Positions 53,822 through 63,448 of a DNA stretch of 64,000 nt are shown here, piece by piece; position 1 is the first letter of the stretch; the number at the start of each line of letters is the position of its first letter. The notes below the pieces were generated by a model. That model saw only the letters and a program-made list of their open reading frames with translations, did no database searches and was not told where the DNA came from. The position numbers and the translations under genes were made by a program. Source of the DNA: Marinobacter changyiensis (GTDB taxonomy: Bacteria; Pseudomonadota; Gammaproteobacteria; Pseudomonadales; Oleiphilaceae); the NCBI RefSeq assembly GCF_009193265.1, contig NZ_VZZZ01000002.1, positions 121,824 to 185,823 of the forward strand. The letters run 5' to 3'.

Positions 53822-54148
53822 ATGGATATTAACGAAACAATTAAAAGTCAATTGGCTGATAACCCGGTCATTCTTTATATGAAAGGTTCACCCCAAGCTC
53901 CCCAGTGTGGCTTCTCAGCGAAAACCGTTCAGGCGCTGATGGCTTGTGGAGAGCGTTTCGCTTTTGTGAACATTCTGGATAATCAGGAGTTGCGCGAAGG
54001 ACTGAAAGCGTATTCGAGCTGGCCCACCTACCCGCAGCTGTACGTGGGTGGTGAGCTGGTAGGCGGCTGCGATATCATTCTGGAAATGTCAGAGAGTGGT
54101 GAGCTGGCCGAACTGGTCAAAGCCGCAGCGAATAAAACTGAAGCCTGA
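53822..54148 (+). CDS. grxD: Monothiol glutaredoxin GrxD
   Basis: This CGFS-type glutaredoxin carries and delivers [2Fe-2S] clusters. The active motif CGFS starts at Cys29 in QCGFSAK; SWPTYPQLYVGGELVGGCDI follows near 65-84 with the cis-proline. Length is 108 (E. coli 115). It is monocistronic, diverges from argD and converges with the DUF1631 gene. The CGFS type rather than dithiol CPYC is clear, so iron-sulfur trafficking is more likely than disulfide reduction. Confidence 0.96.
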   Translation: MDINETIKSQLADNPVILYMKGSPQAPQCGFSAKTVQALMACGERFAFVNILDNQELREGLKAYSSWPTYPQLYVGGELVGGCDIILEMSESGELAELVKAAANKTEA

Positions 54149-54288
54149 CACGCTCCGCTGTGTCTTGTATCCGCTCCGGTGAGATCGTCAGTTCGACCCG
54201 GAAGCGGAGAATCCGGGCCGTCTCTGTAGCATTCTGAGCCGGAGCTTCGGGTTGAACGGCAAATGCCGCAACGCGGGTCCGGGCGGCC

Positions 54289-56511
54289 TTAACCTGCGTT
54301 ACGGCGCAAACTGCCCATGACCGCATCCAGCGCGCGGTCAACAAGGGCTCCTTGCTCAAGTGTTGTCAAACGACCCCTGCGCATCTCATGAGCCAGCTCT
54401 ATGCGGGTCTTCTCAATCACTTTCAGGCCCATCCGGTTCACAAAGACAAAGCAGTCAGCTTCCTCGATAATCGCTGAGAGTTTGCAGCGGAACCTGGTTC
54501 CATTAACGAGGTTGAACTCTACCCAGCTGCCCACATCAATGGCATCCACCTGGGTAACATAATCGGCAACCGCAGTGTCTTCCAGTTCTTGCTGGCGCTC
54601 AATTGCGGTTTGCTGGACCTCTGGCATCTCTGTTTCGAGCTCCGTCTCTGTCGGAGTATCCCGGGCTTCGGCAAGGGCATGAGTCCGGAAGGCCTCAGTC
54701 AGCTCATGCTTGAGCTCCCCCATCATTTCATCGAGCCTGGTCGAGTTGTAGGAGACCTCCTCCAGCCCCGCTCGCAAAGACTTGAGCAAGCCAGGAACGA
54801 CTCGCACCCACTGATCACGTTCATCATCTTCCAGGTGAGGATGCAGGCACCAGATCAGGTCATCGACAACTCTGACCGACTCGTTCCAGCGATGTTCGAC
54901 ATCATTTCTGAGGTAGGCCAGAAACATGACGCGGCTCCACCCCTGCAGAAGGATCTCGCGGATAGAATCCGGTACCCGTTGTTTTGCCAGTTTTTCTTGC
55001 AGTAACTGATCGACAGTTTCCTGCGCTTGCTGGGATTTGATACGACCCCGTTCAGATTCACGGGTACGTTGTTCAACCAATGATGATTTACGATTCTCCC
55101 GAGACAGGAATTGATCGAATTCTTCACTGAGCTTGTCGAAAAGTTCGATGTCGCCATCAAACTCGTTCAGGATTCGGAGCACAATTGTGTGGATTTGCTC
55201 GTAAAGCTTGTCCCGGGTTTTCTCGTCGCTTGCACTCCAGCCAATGCCTGCCCGCGCGAGGGCATTCAATAACTTGCGAGCCGGATGGTTAGCCTTGCTG
55301 AAAAAGGTTTTGTCTCTGATGACGACTTTGAGGATCGGAATTTGTAGCCGACTGATCAATACCTGGATGGGAGCCGACAGGTTGTAGTCATCGAGAATGA
55401 ATTCGAACAGCATGGAAACCAGGTTGATCAGGTCTTCGTCCATCTCGTTCAGTGCTGGCTTCTTGCCATCTGACGAGGAGGTATTCCGCAACAGGTGCTG
55501 GACCACTGAACGCAGATCGACCACCAGTGGCTCTCCGGCACTCAGGTTTCCGGTGGAATAATTAGCGGGCTCCTGAGGCAGGGAAGTCAACAGCTGAAGC
55601 AGTTCGGTGTCGCCAACTACATGCAGGCCGGGGTCAGCAGAGCGGGGTGGGTGCCCGCTTCGTTGTTGTGCAAGCAGTTGTTTGATCTGTTCAAACAAAG
55701 CCTCGTCGCCTGGTGAGCCGCTTTGCGACTGACTGTTATAGTCAGCGTTGTTTTCCCGGGTTTGAGCCGGATCGCCACGGCCTTTTTGCCTGGCCTGCTC
55801 CCCCGTTTTACCGTGGTAGCGGAAGTTAGGAATCACGCCAGCCTGGATAAGGATCCGGTTGGCTTCATCCAGCAACATGCCCAGATTGGAGACCACATAA
55901 CGGTCAAACTGCTTGAGGACGATCAAGCGTTCACGAATCTGGATTTCGAGAGCCTGGGCGGCTTCCGCAAATGCTCCGCACAAGTGTTCCGGAGCAATCG
56001 GATTAACGGAGTCTTCTTCGGTAGCGTCGGGATAGATCACGCTGAACCGGGTTTGCAGTTGAATAAGCGGTCCCTGAAAATAAGCACGGGATTTTGCCAC
56101 CATGGCATTCAATGCAACCTGTTCTTCCAGATCATCATTGTGGACCAGTGACAGGCTGTCTGCAGTCTGCTGGCTGTTTCGGTCTGGCGGAGGCACGGCC
56201 GCACTGCTTCTGGGGGGATGGCTGAAAAGGTGGGCCACCGCGGTCTGGAAATGCTTTTCCACACCCTTGCGCTTGATGCGAATCTCTCGCATAGCTTCAA
56301 AATAGCGGTTTTGCTCATTGTTGCTGCGAGCATTATTGGCGAGCTCAAACAGCGAATCATCCACAGCGTCAAAAGCGCCCTGGAGCAGATCCCCAAGTCC
56401 GGCCACAACGGTATCGCGGATGCGGGCAACTTCCTGTGGTAGGGCCACAGCCGCCCCCGCCCCCGAATCTTTGTGCTCGTGGAGATAATGTATGCCGGAC
56501 TGCTTATTCAT
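54289..56511 (-). CDS. DUF1631 family protein
   Basis: A large 740-residue soluble protein of the DUF1631 family, found in Pseudomonas and relatives. Recognisable parts are VVAGLGDLLQGAFDAVDDSLFELA near 35-58 in outline, and the central LVSMLFEFILDDYNLSAPIQVLI with ISRLQIPILKVVIRDKTFFSKANHPARKLLN. The C-terminal GSWVEFNLVNGTRFRCKLSAIIEE resembles a PilZ-like beta region. The middle has long charged helices. No transmembrane segment is seen. Function unknown; the PilZ resemblance at the end, if real, would suggest c-di-GMP or surface-behaviour links, but I cannot see the RxxxR motif clearly. Confidence 0.82.
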   Translation of the reverse strand: MNKQSGIHYLHEHKDSGAGAAVALPQEVARIRDTVVAGLGDLLQGAFDAVDDSLFELANNARSNNEQNRYFEAMREIRIKRKGVEKHFQTAVAHLFSHPPRSSAAVPPPDRNSQQTADSLSLVHNDDLEEQVALNAMVAKSRAYFQGPLIQLQTRFSVIYPDATEEDSVNPIAPEHLCGAFAEAAQALEIQIRERLIVLKQFDRYVVSNLGMLLDEANRILIQAGVIPNFRYHGKTGEQARQKGRGDPAQTRENNADYNSQSQSGSPGDEALFEQIKQLLAQQRSGHPPRSADPGLHVVGDTELLQLLTSLPQEPANYSTGNLSAGEPLVVDLRSVVQHLLRNTSSSDGKKPALNEMDEDLINLVSMLFEFILDDYNLSAPIQVLISRLQIPILKVVIRDKTFFSKANHPARKLLNALARAGIGWSASDEKTRDKLYEQIHTIVLRILNEFDGDIELFDKLSEEFDQFLSRENRKSSLVEQRTRESERGRIKSQQAQETVDQLLQEKLAKQRVPDSIREILLQGWSRVMFLAYLRNDVEHRWNESVRVVDDLIWCLHPHLEDDERDQWVRVVPGLLKSLRAGLEEVSYNSTRLDEMMGELKHELTEAFRTHALAEARDTPTETELETEMPEVQQTAIERQQELEDTAVADYVTQVDAIDVGSWVEFNLVNGTRFRCKLSAIIEEADCFVFVNRMGLKVIEKTRIELAHEMRRGRLTTLEQGALVDRALDAVMGSLRRNAG

Positions 56512-56755
56512 GGCCGACTCCTATTGCGCCTCAACCGGATACATGACCGAGCTTAACTGCTTAAATTCTTATTATTTGTGTAATCAACCGCAATTCTAGC
56601 ACGGGTAATATGAACAAGCGCTAACGATTCTCCCCCATGCTATCCATTTCGAAAAACGCATAGCAGCCAAGGAGCCTCGTTTTTCAGGCTATGTGGACCG
56701 AGGCGGCTGATATCCGGCCTCGGCTGGTGGCCTCTGCCTTCCGCCTTGTGGCAGA

Positions 56756-57358
56756 TTAGCTGGTGTAAACCGGGCCGACACCCATGCTCCAGACCACGAC
56801 ACTGATGGCCATCAGCGCGACAAACATGACGAGGCCGACAGTCAGTACCGAGGAGGCGAACATGAAACCCCGGTCCTCAGGGATTTTCATTAAAATGGGA
56901 AGTCCCTCATAGAGCAGGTAAACCGAATAAGCTACCGCAACCAGACCCACCAGCATATTGACCCAGATGTTCGGGTAGGCCGCGATAACCCCCATCAGAA
57001 GAACCGGGGTCACGGTATAGGCTGCAAGAATGACCCCCCTCGGTTTATCGCTTTTCACATCATAGGTGGCGGCAAAAAAATCAATAAATCGTCCGATAAT
57101 ATAGATGCCTGCGAGCATCGAAGCATAAAACAGTGCACACAGTTGCAGAGCACTGCCTGACGTCAGGCGAATGATCTGACCATCACCGATTTGCCAGCCA
57201 ACCTGAGTAGTGCCATAAAAGGCCGCCACTGCCGGTATCAATGCCAATAAAAGAATATGCCCGAGATAAAGCTTGCCGACCGATTCGGAGTCATTGCGGA
57301 TTGCTTCCCACTCCCTGTCCGGGTGCGTTAACAAACCGACCGTGTGGCTTAGACTCAT
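56756..57358 (-). CDS. Yip1-family membrane protein
   Basis: The 200-residue protein begins with a short amphipathic segment (HTVGLLTHPDREWEAIRND) typical of bacterial Yip1-domain proteins. Five transmembrane helices follow, near 32-48, 70-92, 105-125, 130-150 and 170-193. Conserved YTVTPVLLMGVIAAYP lies near 113-128. No catalytic motif is visible. Members occur singly in many proteobacteria, and their role is not established. It has its own 240-base region downstream containing a CCGAGGC/GCCTCGG hairpin at 56698-56723. Confidence 0.85.
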   Translation of the reverse strand: MSLSHTVGLLTHPDREWEAIRNDSESVGKLYLGHILLLALIPAVAAFYGTTQVGWQIGDGQIIRLTSGSALQLCALFYASMLAGIYIIGRFIDFFAATYDVKSDKPRGVILAAYTVTPVLLMGVIAAYPNIWVNMLVGLVAVAYSVYLLYEGLPILMKIPEDRGFMFASSVLTVGLVMFVALMAISVVVWSMGVGPVYTS

Positions 57359-57496
57359 TTAGTAAACTCCTGTTGTTGTTATGATCTTCTTTGATGCAGT
57401 GTTGATTTTAACGGCGGGCAGGTCAAGCAGGGGATTAAATCTTGATACTTCTAAGACGCCCTTGCTTATGTCAAAAAGGTATATCAGGTGGGTTTA

Positions 57497-58780
57497 TCAG
57501 GTTCGATTAACGCGTTTCTTGCGCTTCCCCGGTGGGTGAACAATCGCGGCTTTAACCACGTTGTCCTTGATCTGTAGCACCTCGATACGATGACCTTTAA
57601 GTTTCATGCAGACGTTGGTTTCAGGGATTGTTTCCAGGTGCTCGGTAATCAGTCCATTCAGGGTCTTCGGTCCATCGGTGGGTAACTTCCAGTCCAGGAT
57701 CTTGTTGATCGTGCGTATTGCCGCTGCGCCATCAATAATAAAAGTACCGTCGTCCTGGGGAATGACATCGGGGCTGGTCGCCGCGTAATCCGTAGTGAAC
57801 TCTCCGACAATCTCTTCGAGGATATCCTCAAGCGTTGCAATGCCCAGGACGTCGCCGTATTCATCGACGACGATCCCGATTCGCCGCTTGGCTTTCTGAA
57901 AATTGATCAACTGGGTGTTTAGCGGTGTGCTCTCCGGGATGAAATACGGTTCCCGGCAAAGCTGCAGAATCATGGCCTTGTTGATATCTTCCTGAAGCAG
58001 CAATTTTGACAGGTTCCTGAGATGCAGCATGCCCTGGATATTATTAATGTCATTTTTGAACACCGGGAGTCGAGTGTGCTGGCAACTGCGCATCTGGCGT
58101 AATATGGCGTCTATATCATCTTCCAGATCAATGCCAACGACTTCGTTCCGCGGCACCATAATGTCATTGACCGTCACTTTCTCAAGATCCAGTATGCTGA
58201 CCAGCATGTCCTTGTGCTTGCTCGGAATCAGTGCGCCGGCTTCATTTACCAGTGTTCGCAGTTCCTCCCGGCTCAGATGATCGCTGGCCGCGTCATCGGC
58301 CGAAATGCGGAGTATTTTCAGGATAAGACCGGTAAACAGATTCACCAGCCAGACCATCGGGTAAAGAATTTTCAGCAGCGGGCCAAGTATGTGACTGGCC
58401 GGGAACGCAATCTTTTCCGGGAAAAGGGCCGCCAGGGTTTTGGGGGTTACCTCGGCGAAAATCAGGATGACGACGGTCAGCAGAATGGTTGCGATCGCTA
58501 TGCCTGCATCGCCCCAAATGCGAATGGCAATGACCGTGGCGATGGACGAGGCCAGGATATTGACGAAGTTGTTTCCGATCAGAATGACGCCAATCAGCTG
58601 ATCCGTTCGCTTGAGCAGCTTGTTCGCCCTGAGGGCACCTTTGTGACCATTCTTGGCCAGGTGCTTCATCCGGTAACGGTTCAGGGACATCATTCCGGTT
58701 TCGGAGCTGGAGAAGAATGCAGAGAGAATGATAAGCCCTGTCAAAATGGAAAACAGCGCTGTCAGCGATGCCTCGTTCAA
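57497..58780 (-). CDS. corB: CNNM/CorB-type transporter with CBS and CorC_HlyC domains
   Basis: The 427-residue protein begins with a DUF21 (CNNM) membrane domain: TMs near 6-26, 62-82, 88-110 and 130-155, with the conserved SSETGMMSLNRYRMKHL near 25-41. Two CBS motifs follow at about 200-320 (VNDIMVPRNEVVGID, then FGVVxDEYGD-type IGIVVDEYGDVLGIATLEDILEE). A C-terminal CorC_HlyC domain ends near 415. This is the CorB (YfjD) architecture associated with magnesium efflux. The neighbouring ypjD and ffh genes reproduce the E. coli order. Magnesium as substrate is inferred from the family. Confidence 0.92.
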   Translation of the reverse strand: MNEASLTALFSILTGLIILSAFFSSSETGMMSLNRYRMKHLAKNGHKGALRANKLLKRTDQLIGVILIGNNFVNILASSIATVIAIRIWGDAGIAIATILLTVVILIFAEVTPKTLAALFPEKIAFPASHILGPLLKILYPMVWLVNLFTGLILKILRISADDAASDHLSREELRTLVNEAGALIPSKHKDMLVSILDLEKVTVNDIMVPRNEVVGIDLEDDIDAILRQMRSCQHTRLPVFKNDINNIQGMLHLRNLSKLLLQEDINKAMILQLCREPYFIPESTPLNTQLINFQKAKRRIGIVVDEYGDVLGIATLEDILEEIVGEFTTDYAATSPDVIPQDDGTFIIDGAAAIRTINKILDWKLPTDGPKTLNGLITEHLETIPETNVCMKLKGHRIEVLQIKDNVVKAAIVHPPGKRKKRVNRT

Positions 58781-58859
58781 GAAGAGTGATCCTTATGTTG
58801 CGAACAAGTAGCGAAAGTAGGGGTGTCAGGCAGGGGTGTCAAGAGTTAGCTGAAGTGCT

Positions 58860-59666
58860 TTAACCGCCGCGCTGGAAAATAAGCTCAAGAACCAGCTTGC
58901 TACCATAAAAGCCGATCATCAATAGCATGCAGCCCGCCAGGGTCCAGCGGCTCGCGGTGATGCCGCGCCACCCTCGGGTATAACGACCAATCAACAGCCC
59001 CACGAACACGACCAGCGATATCAGTGAAAACAGGGTCTTGTGAGCAAGGTCCTGGGCAAAGAGGTCATCGACAAAAATGGCGCCGGTAATGATCGCCAGA
59101 ACAAGCATGATAACGCCAGCCCAGACCAGTTCGAACAGCAGAGACTCCATGGTCTGCAGCGGGGGCAGGTTTCTGACCAGCTGGCTGTTGTAATTCTGCT
59201 TCAGCTGCCGGTTCTGAAAATACAGTAAAAGTGCCTGGGCTGCTGCCAGGCTGAACAGGCTGTAGGCGGTAACGGATAGGGCAATGTGAGAGAGCATGCC
59301 CCAGTTGTCCTGTGCTACGAACCGCGGTGGGGAGTGAAAAATCAGAATAAAAATGACGGTCATCCCGGCGAGGGGGTAAGCGCACAGAAAGAGGCTTTGC
59401 ACGGGTTTGCGAAGGTTCAGGATCAGGAGCAGGGCGACAATCAGCCACGAAATCAGAACAGAACTTTGAAAAATTCCGAGATTAAAGGCACCCTGCGAGC
59501 GCACGGTCTCCCAGATCAAAACCCCATGGCTGATTAATGCCAGGGTGCCGATCAGTGTGACAATTGCGACGCTGGTGTTGACCAGGCCCCTGAAGCTAAG
59601 AGCCTGCAGAGCGGTTCCAATGCTGTAAAGAAAAAGTGTGGTTACCGCGAGAATCAGGGTTCCCAT
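58860..59666 (-). CDS. ypjD: YpjD-type cytochrome c assembly family membrane protein
   Basis: The 268-residue polytopic protein belongs to the CcmF/CcsA assembly family, YpjD subgroup. It has about eight transmembrane helices, and histidines in LSHIALSVTAYSLFSLA near 125-141 and in AHKTLFSLISLVVFVGLLIG match family heme or partner sites. The tryptophan-rich WWD motif of true CcsA is not seen. It sits next to corB on one side and diverges from ffh on the other, as in E. coli. Proposed to assist CorB; heme handling is not proven. Confidence 0.88.
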   Translation of the reverse strand: MGTLILAVTTLFLYSIGTALQALSFRGLVNTSVAIVTLIGTLALISHGVLIWETVRSQGAFNLGIFQSSVLISWLIVALLLILNLRKPVQSLFLCAYPLAGMTVIFILIFHSPPRFVAQDNWGMLSHIALSVTAYSLFSLAAAQALLLYFQNRQLKQNYNSQLVRNLPPLQTMESLLFELVWAGVIMLVLAIITGAIFVDDLFAQDLAHKTLFSLISLVVFVGLLIGRYTRGWRGITASRWTLAGCMLLMIGFYGSKLVLELIFQRGG

Positions 59667-59857
59667 GACATCCTTTGCGTCGAGCTTCCGGTTTCGGAGT
59701 CAGGAATCCTTGGTGAATTCCTGTAGTGTGGTGGGCACTGAATTGATCGTGCCGGTCGTTTCAGGGCAATAGTCTGGGTATAATGTCTCTATTGTGCAAC
59801 TGGAATCAACCGGTTCCTCGCTCACACGCCAACTATTCAGGGGCACGGAATAACGCC

Positions 59858-61243
59858 ATGTTTGAAAACCTGACTGATCGACTGTCTGGCAGCCTGCGAA
59901 AGATTTCTGGCCAGGCCAGGCTGACCGACGACAATATTAAAGAAACCCTGCGGGAAGTTCGCATGGCCCTGCTTGAGGCCGATGTTGCACTTCCTGTGGT
60001 TAAAGCTTTCATAGAAAGTGTCCGTGAGCGCGCCATCGGCCAGGAGGTCATGCGCAGCCTGACACCGGGTCAGGTTTTTGTACGGGTCGTTCAGGAAGAG
60101 CTTGAGCGAGTGATGGGTTCGGGTAACGAAACCCTGAATCTGGCAACGCGGCCCCCCGCTGTCATTATGATGGCGGGCCTGCAAGGCGCAGGTAAAACCA
60201 CCACGGTGGCCAAGTTGGCGCGTCTGTTGAAAGACCGCCATAAAAAATCGGTTCTGGTGGTCAGTGCGGATATTTATCGCCCGGCGGCCATCAAACAACT
60301 CGAAACCCTTGCGGCCGAGGTGGGCGTTGCTTTTCATCCGAGTTCGGCAGATCAGGACCCGGTTGCGATTGCCGAAGGCGCCATCGATGCCGCTCGCAAA
60401 AAACATATTGACGTCGTTATCCTGGATACTGCCGGTCGATTACATGTCGATGAACAGATGATGGGTGAAATCGGTCGCCTGCATAAGGCGGTTAACCCGG
60501 CAGAGACCCTGTTTGTTGTCGATGCAATGACCGGTCAGGATGCTGCCAATACGGCCAAGGCATTTAACGATGCTTTGCCGTTGACCGGTGTGGTGCTGAC
60601 CAAGACCGATGGCGATGCTCGTGGTGGCGCCGCGCTTTCAGTCCGCCACATTACCGGCAAGCCCATCAAGTTTTTGGGTGTCGGTGAAAAGGTCGACGCG
60701 CTGGAGCCCTTTCATCCTGATCGTGTGGCATCCCGCATACTGGGCATGGGTGATGTGCTTTCTCTTATTGAGGAAGCCGAGCGTAAGATAGACAAGCAAA
60801 AGGCTGACAAGCTCACCAAGAAGATCAAGAAAGGCAAAAGTTTCGATCTTGAAGACTTTCGGGACCAGCTTCAGCAAATGAAAAGCATGGGCGGTGTTGG
60901 CGGTTTGCTGGACAAGTTGCCGGGTATGGGGCAGATGGCCCAGGCCGCTCAGCAGCAGGTCAACGACAAGAGTATGGGGCAGTTGGAGGCGATCATTTGC
61001 TCCATGACACCCAAAGAACGTCGTTACCCTGACGTTATCAATAATTCCCGCAAGCGTCGCATAGCCACAGGGTCTGGCACACAGATACAGGACGTCAACC
61101 GCCTGTTGAAGCAGCACAAGCAGATGCAGAAGATGATGAAAAAGTTCAGTAAAAAAGGCGGTATGGCCAACATGATGCGCGGCATGCAGGGTATGATGCC
61201 GCCAGGTGGTGGCGGTGGCGGGATGCCTCCTTTTGGTCGTTAG
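59858..61243 (+). CDS. ffh: Signal recognition particle protein Ffh
   Basis: Ffh binds 4.5S RNA and signal sequences and targets proteins to the membrane with FtsY. It has an N domain (MFENLTDRLSGSLRKISGQ), then the GTPase G domain with P-loop GLQGAGKTT near 106, DTAGR in ILDTAGRLHVD near 190, and TKTDGDARGGAAL. A methionine-rich M domain follows from about 320 with the RNA-binding RYPDVINNSRKRRIATGSG, and a glycine-rich tail. The ATG at 59858 gives 461 residues; a 25-residue upstream extension is not homologous. Confidence 0.97.
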   Translation: MFENLTDRLSGSLRKISGQARLTDDNIKETLREVRMALLEADVALPVVKAFIESVRERAIGQEVMRSLTPGQVFVRVVQEELERVMGSGNETLNLATRPPAVIMMAGLQGAGKTTTVAKLARLLKDRHKKSVLVVSADIYRPAAIKQLETLAAEVGVAFHPSSADQDPVAIAEGAIDAARKKHIDVVILDTAGRLHVDEQMMGEIGRLHKAVNPAETLFVVDAMTGQDAANTAKAFNDALPLTGVVLTKTDGDARGGAALSVRHITGKPIKFLGVGEKVDALEPFHPDRVASRILGMGDVLSLIEEAERKIDKQKADKLTKKIKKGKSFDLEDFRDQLQQMKSMGGVGGLLDKLPGMGQMAQAAQQQVNDKSMGQLEAIICSMTPKERRYPDVINNSRKRRIATGSGTQIQDVNRLLKQHKQMQKMMKKFSKKGGMANMMRGMQGMMPPGGGGGGMPPFGR

Positions 61244-61389
61244 TAGAATTCAGGAGGGTTTGCCTGTTTTCTTCGCCGGGGATTTAGCATAGAATAGCGC
61301 CCCTTTCGAGTATGGGTCTCCGCGTTAGCCTTTGGCTAGCCTGCGTGAGTCGTACAAAGTTCGTACAACAGAACAGGATATTGGTCGAA

Positions 61390-61632
61390 ATGGTAACAAT
61401 CCGTTTGGCTCGTGGTGGCTCTAAAAAGCGCCCGTTCTACCATCTGACAGTAACTGACAGCCGCAAGTCCCGAGACGGCCGCTTCATTGAGCGTGTTGGT
61501 TTTTTCAACCCGATAGCCCGTGGACAGGAAGAGCGTCTGCGCGTTGATCGTGAGCGAGTTGAGTTCTGGGTAGGCCAGGGCGCACAAACCAGTGAGCGTG
61601 TAGCACAGTTGCTGAAAGGCACTGCTGCGTAA
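61390..61632 (+). CDS. rpsP: 30S ribosomal protein S16
   Basis: S16 is a small-subunit assembly protein. The 80-residue product starts [19 protein letters not shown], diagnostic for S16, with [17 protein letters not shown] near 29-45. The frame opens 26 codons earlier, but homology begins at the ATG at 61390. It is the first gene of the conserved rpsP-rimM-trmD-rplS operon. The 146-base gap after ffh includes a TAGAAT near 61292 that may be the -10 box of its promoter, and a GTTAGCC/GGCTAGC hairpin in the leader. Confidence 0.97.
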   Translation: MVTIRLARGGSKKRPFYHLTVTDSRKSRDGRFIERVGFFNPIARGQEERLRVDRERVEFWVGQGAQTSERVAQLLKGTAA

Positions 61633-61661
61633 TCAAGTTGATGAGCACTGGGGTGGAAGGC

Positions 61662-62189
61662 ATGGCACAGCGTCCACAGGAAACTGTGATTGGCCGGATA
61701 ACCGCGGTGTTCGGGATCAAGGGGTGGCTCAAGGTCTACTCCTATACAGATCCGCTGGACGGTATTCTTGATTACCGGAACTGGACGGCTGTTTTCGAAG
61801 GCAAGCGGATCCCGCTTGAACTCGAAGAGGGGCGTCGGCATGGGCCGGGAATCGTCGTAAAGCTCAAGGGCATCGACGACAGGAATAAGGCAGCAACCTA
61901 CTGTGGCTTCGATATAGTCGTGCCCCAGAGTGAATTGCCTGACTTGCCGGAAGGTGAGTACTACTGGTATCAGCTCGAAGGTTTGCGTGTAGAGACGATC
62001 TCGGGAGAAGTTCTCGGCGTCGTCGATCACATGATCGAGACAGGTGCCAACGATGTGCTGGTGGTGAAATCATCACCTGAGTCCATTGATCAGAAAGAAC
62101 GCTTGATTCCTTACCTGCCAGAGCAGGTCGTCAAGAGTATTGATCTGACCTCGGGGCTGATCGTTGTGGACTGGGATGTGGAGTTTTAA
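61662..62189 (+). CDS. rimM: Ribosome maturation factor RimM
   Basis: RimM helps assemble the 30S head with S19 and S13. It has the N-terminal domain ETVIGRITAVFGIKGWLKVYSYTD, in outline, and the PRC-barrel with PEGEYYWYQLEGLRV near 100-114 and LIPYLPEQVVKSIDLTSGLIVVDWD at the end. The ATG at 61662 has GGAAGG six bases upstream and gives 175 residues; ATG at 61641 is an alternative adding seven. It lies 29 bases after rpsP. Confidence 0.95.
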   Translation: MAQRPQETVIGRITAVFGIKGWLKVYSYTDPLDGILDYRNWTAVFEGKRIPLELEEGRRHGPGIVVKLKGIDDRNKAATYCGFDIVVPQSELPDLPEGEYYWYQLEGLRVETISGEVLGVVDHMIETGANDVLVVKSSPESIDQKERLIPYLPEQVVKSIDLTSGLIVVDWDVEF

Positions 62190-62192
62190 CGG

Positions 62193-62951
62193 GTGTGGAT
62201 TGGCGCAGTCAGTCTGTTCCCGGAAATGTTCAATGCGGTGACTGAATACGGTGTGACCGGCAGGGCGGCTCGGGAAGGTTTATTGACTTTTTCGAGTTGG
62301 AATCCTCGGGATTTTACCCTTGACCGACATCGAACCGTGGATGACCGGCCTTATGGTGGTGGCCCTGGGATGCTGATGAAAATTCAGCCTCTACGGGATG
62401 CCATTCAGGCAGCCAGAGCGGCATCGCCCGGCCAGGCCTGCGTGGTGTATCTGTCGCCGCAAGGCGAAACGCTGACTCAATCGGTTGTGGAGTCGCTGGC
62501 AGCGGAGCAGAGGCTGATTCTGGTTGCCGGTCGCTATGAGGGTGTGGACGAGCGCCTGATTGCAGCTGAAGTAGATCGAGAAGTGTCGTTGGGAGATTTT
62601 GTGCTCTCTGGCGGCGAAGTGGCAGCGATGGCTGTCATCGATGCGGTTACCCGCCTCATCCCCGGAGCGCTGGGTCATGCGCAGTCGGCAGAGCAGGATT
62701 CGTTTGCCGATGGTTTACTGGATTGTCCGCATTACACTCGGCCTGAGATTTATCAAGGTGAGGCAGTGCCGGATGTTTTGTTAGGCGGTCACCATGATCA
62801 GATCCGGCGTTGGCGGCTCAAGCAGTCGCTGAGGCGAACCCGGGAGCGACGCCCCGACCTGTTGGAAAAACGGGTGTTTACGGATGAAGAGCGTGAGCTG
62901 CTGGAAGAACTTTTAAATGAACCGGGTGCCTCTGAAACTTCAGGGCATTAA
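62193..62951 (+). CDS. trmD: tRNA (guanine37-N1)-methyltransferase
   Basis: TrmD makes m1G37 in tRNA, which prevents +1 frameshifting. The SPOUT knot residues are visible: [15 protein letters not shown] near 50-64, [13 protein letters not shown] near 84-96, [14 protein letters not shown] near 110-123 and [20 protein letters not shown] near 133-152. Then [16 protein letters not shown] follows with the catalytic aspartate. Length 252 (E. coli 255). The GTG start lies three bases after the rimM stop. Confidence 0.97.
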   Translation: MWIGAVSLFPEMFNAVTEYGVTGRAAREGLLTFSSWNPRDFTLDRHRTVDDRPYGGGPGMLMKIQPLRDAIQAARAASPGQACVVYLSPQGETLTQSVVESLAAEQRLILVAGRYEGVDERLIAAEVDREVSLGDFVLSGGEVAAMAVIDAVTRLIPGALGHAQSAEQDSFADGLLDCPHYTRPEIYQGEAVPDVLLGGHHDQIRRWRLKQSLRRTRERRPDLLEKRVFTDEERELLEELLNEPGASETSGH

Positions 62952-62975
62952 AAGATTGAGTATCAGGAGCATACG

Positions 62976-63332
62976 ATGAGCGGTAAGAACAACATCATCA
63001 GTCAGATTGAAAGCGAGCAGATGACCAAGGAAATCCCGGTGTTTGCGCCAGGTGACACCGTGGTTGTTCAGGTTCGCGTTACAGAGGGCAACCGTGAGCG
63101 TTTGCAGGCGTTCGAAGGCGTTGTGATCGGTAAGCGCAACCGCGGCATGAATTCTTCCTTCACCGTTCGTAAGATTTCTTACGGTGTCGGCGTTGAGCGT
63201 ACGTTCCAGACGTTCAGCAAGCTGATTGACAGCCTGGCGGTCAAGCGTCGTGGCGAAGTTCGTCAGGCGAAGCTGTACTACCTCCGTGATCTGTCTGGTA
63301 AGGCAGCGCGCATCAAAGAAAAGCTGGGCTGA
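62976..63332 (+). CDS. rplS: 50S ribosomal protein L19
   Basis: L19 sits at the subunit interface. The 118 residues show [29 protein letters not shown] in outline (SH3-like barrel) and [22 protein letters not shown] near 52-73, with an alkaline end [27 protein letters not shown] in outline. Length matches the family. AGGAG precedes the ATG. Last gene of the rpsP operon, ended by a strong terminator. Confidence 0.98.
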   Translation: MSGKNNIISQIESEQMTKEIPVFAPGDTVVVQVRVTEGNRERLQAFEGVVIGKRNRGMNSSFTVRKISYGVGVERTFQTFSKLIDSLAVKRRGEVRQAKLYYLRDLSGKAARIKEKLG

Positions 63333-63394
63333 TTGTCCGCCTCCGGGCGACGACAGTCACTCAGGTTTTTCAGAGTGCGTAAGAGAGTGCGGAA

Positions 63395-63422
63395 GAAAAG
63401 GCAGCCCATTGGCTGCCTTTTC
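63395..63422 (+). terminator. Terminator of the rpsP operon
   Basis: GAAAAGGCAGCC at 63395-63406 is perfectly complementary to GGCTGCCTTTTC at 63411-63422 with a CATT loop, followed by TGTTTGTG. It lies about 60 bases after rplS and before xerD. Confidence 0.9.
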
Positions 63423-63448
63423 TGTTTGTGGCAACGACGGTTCCCGCG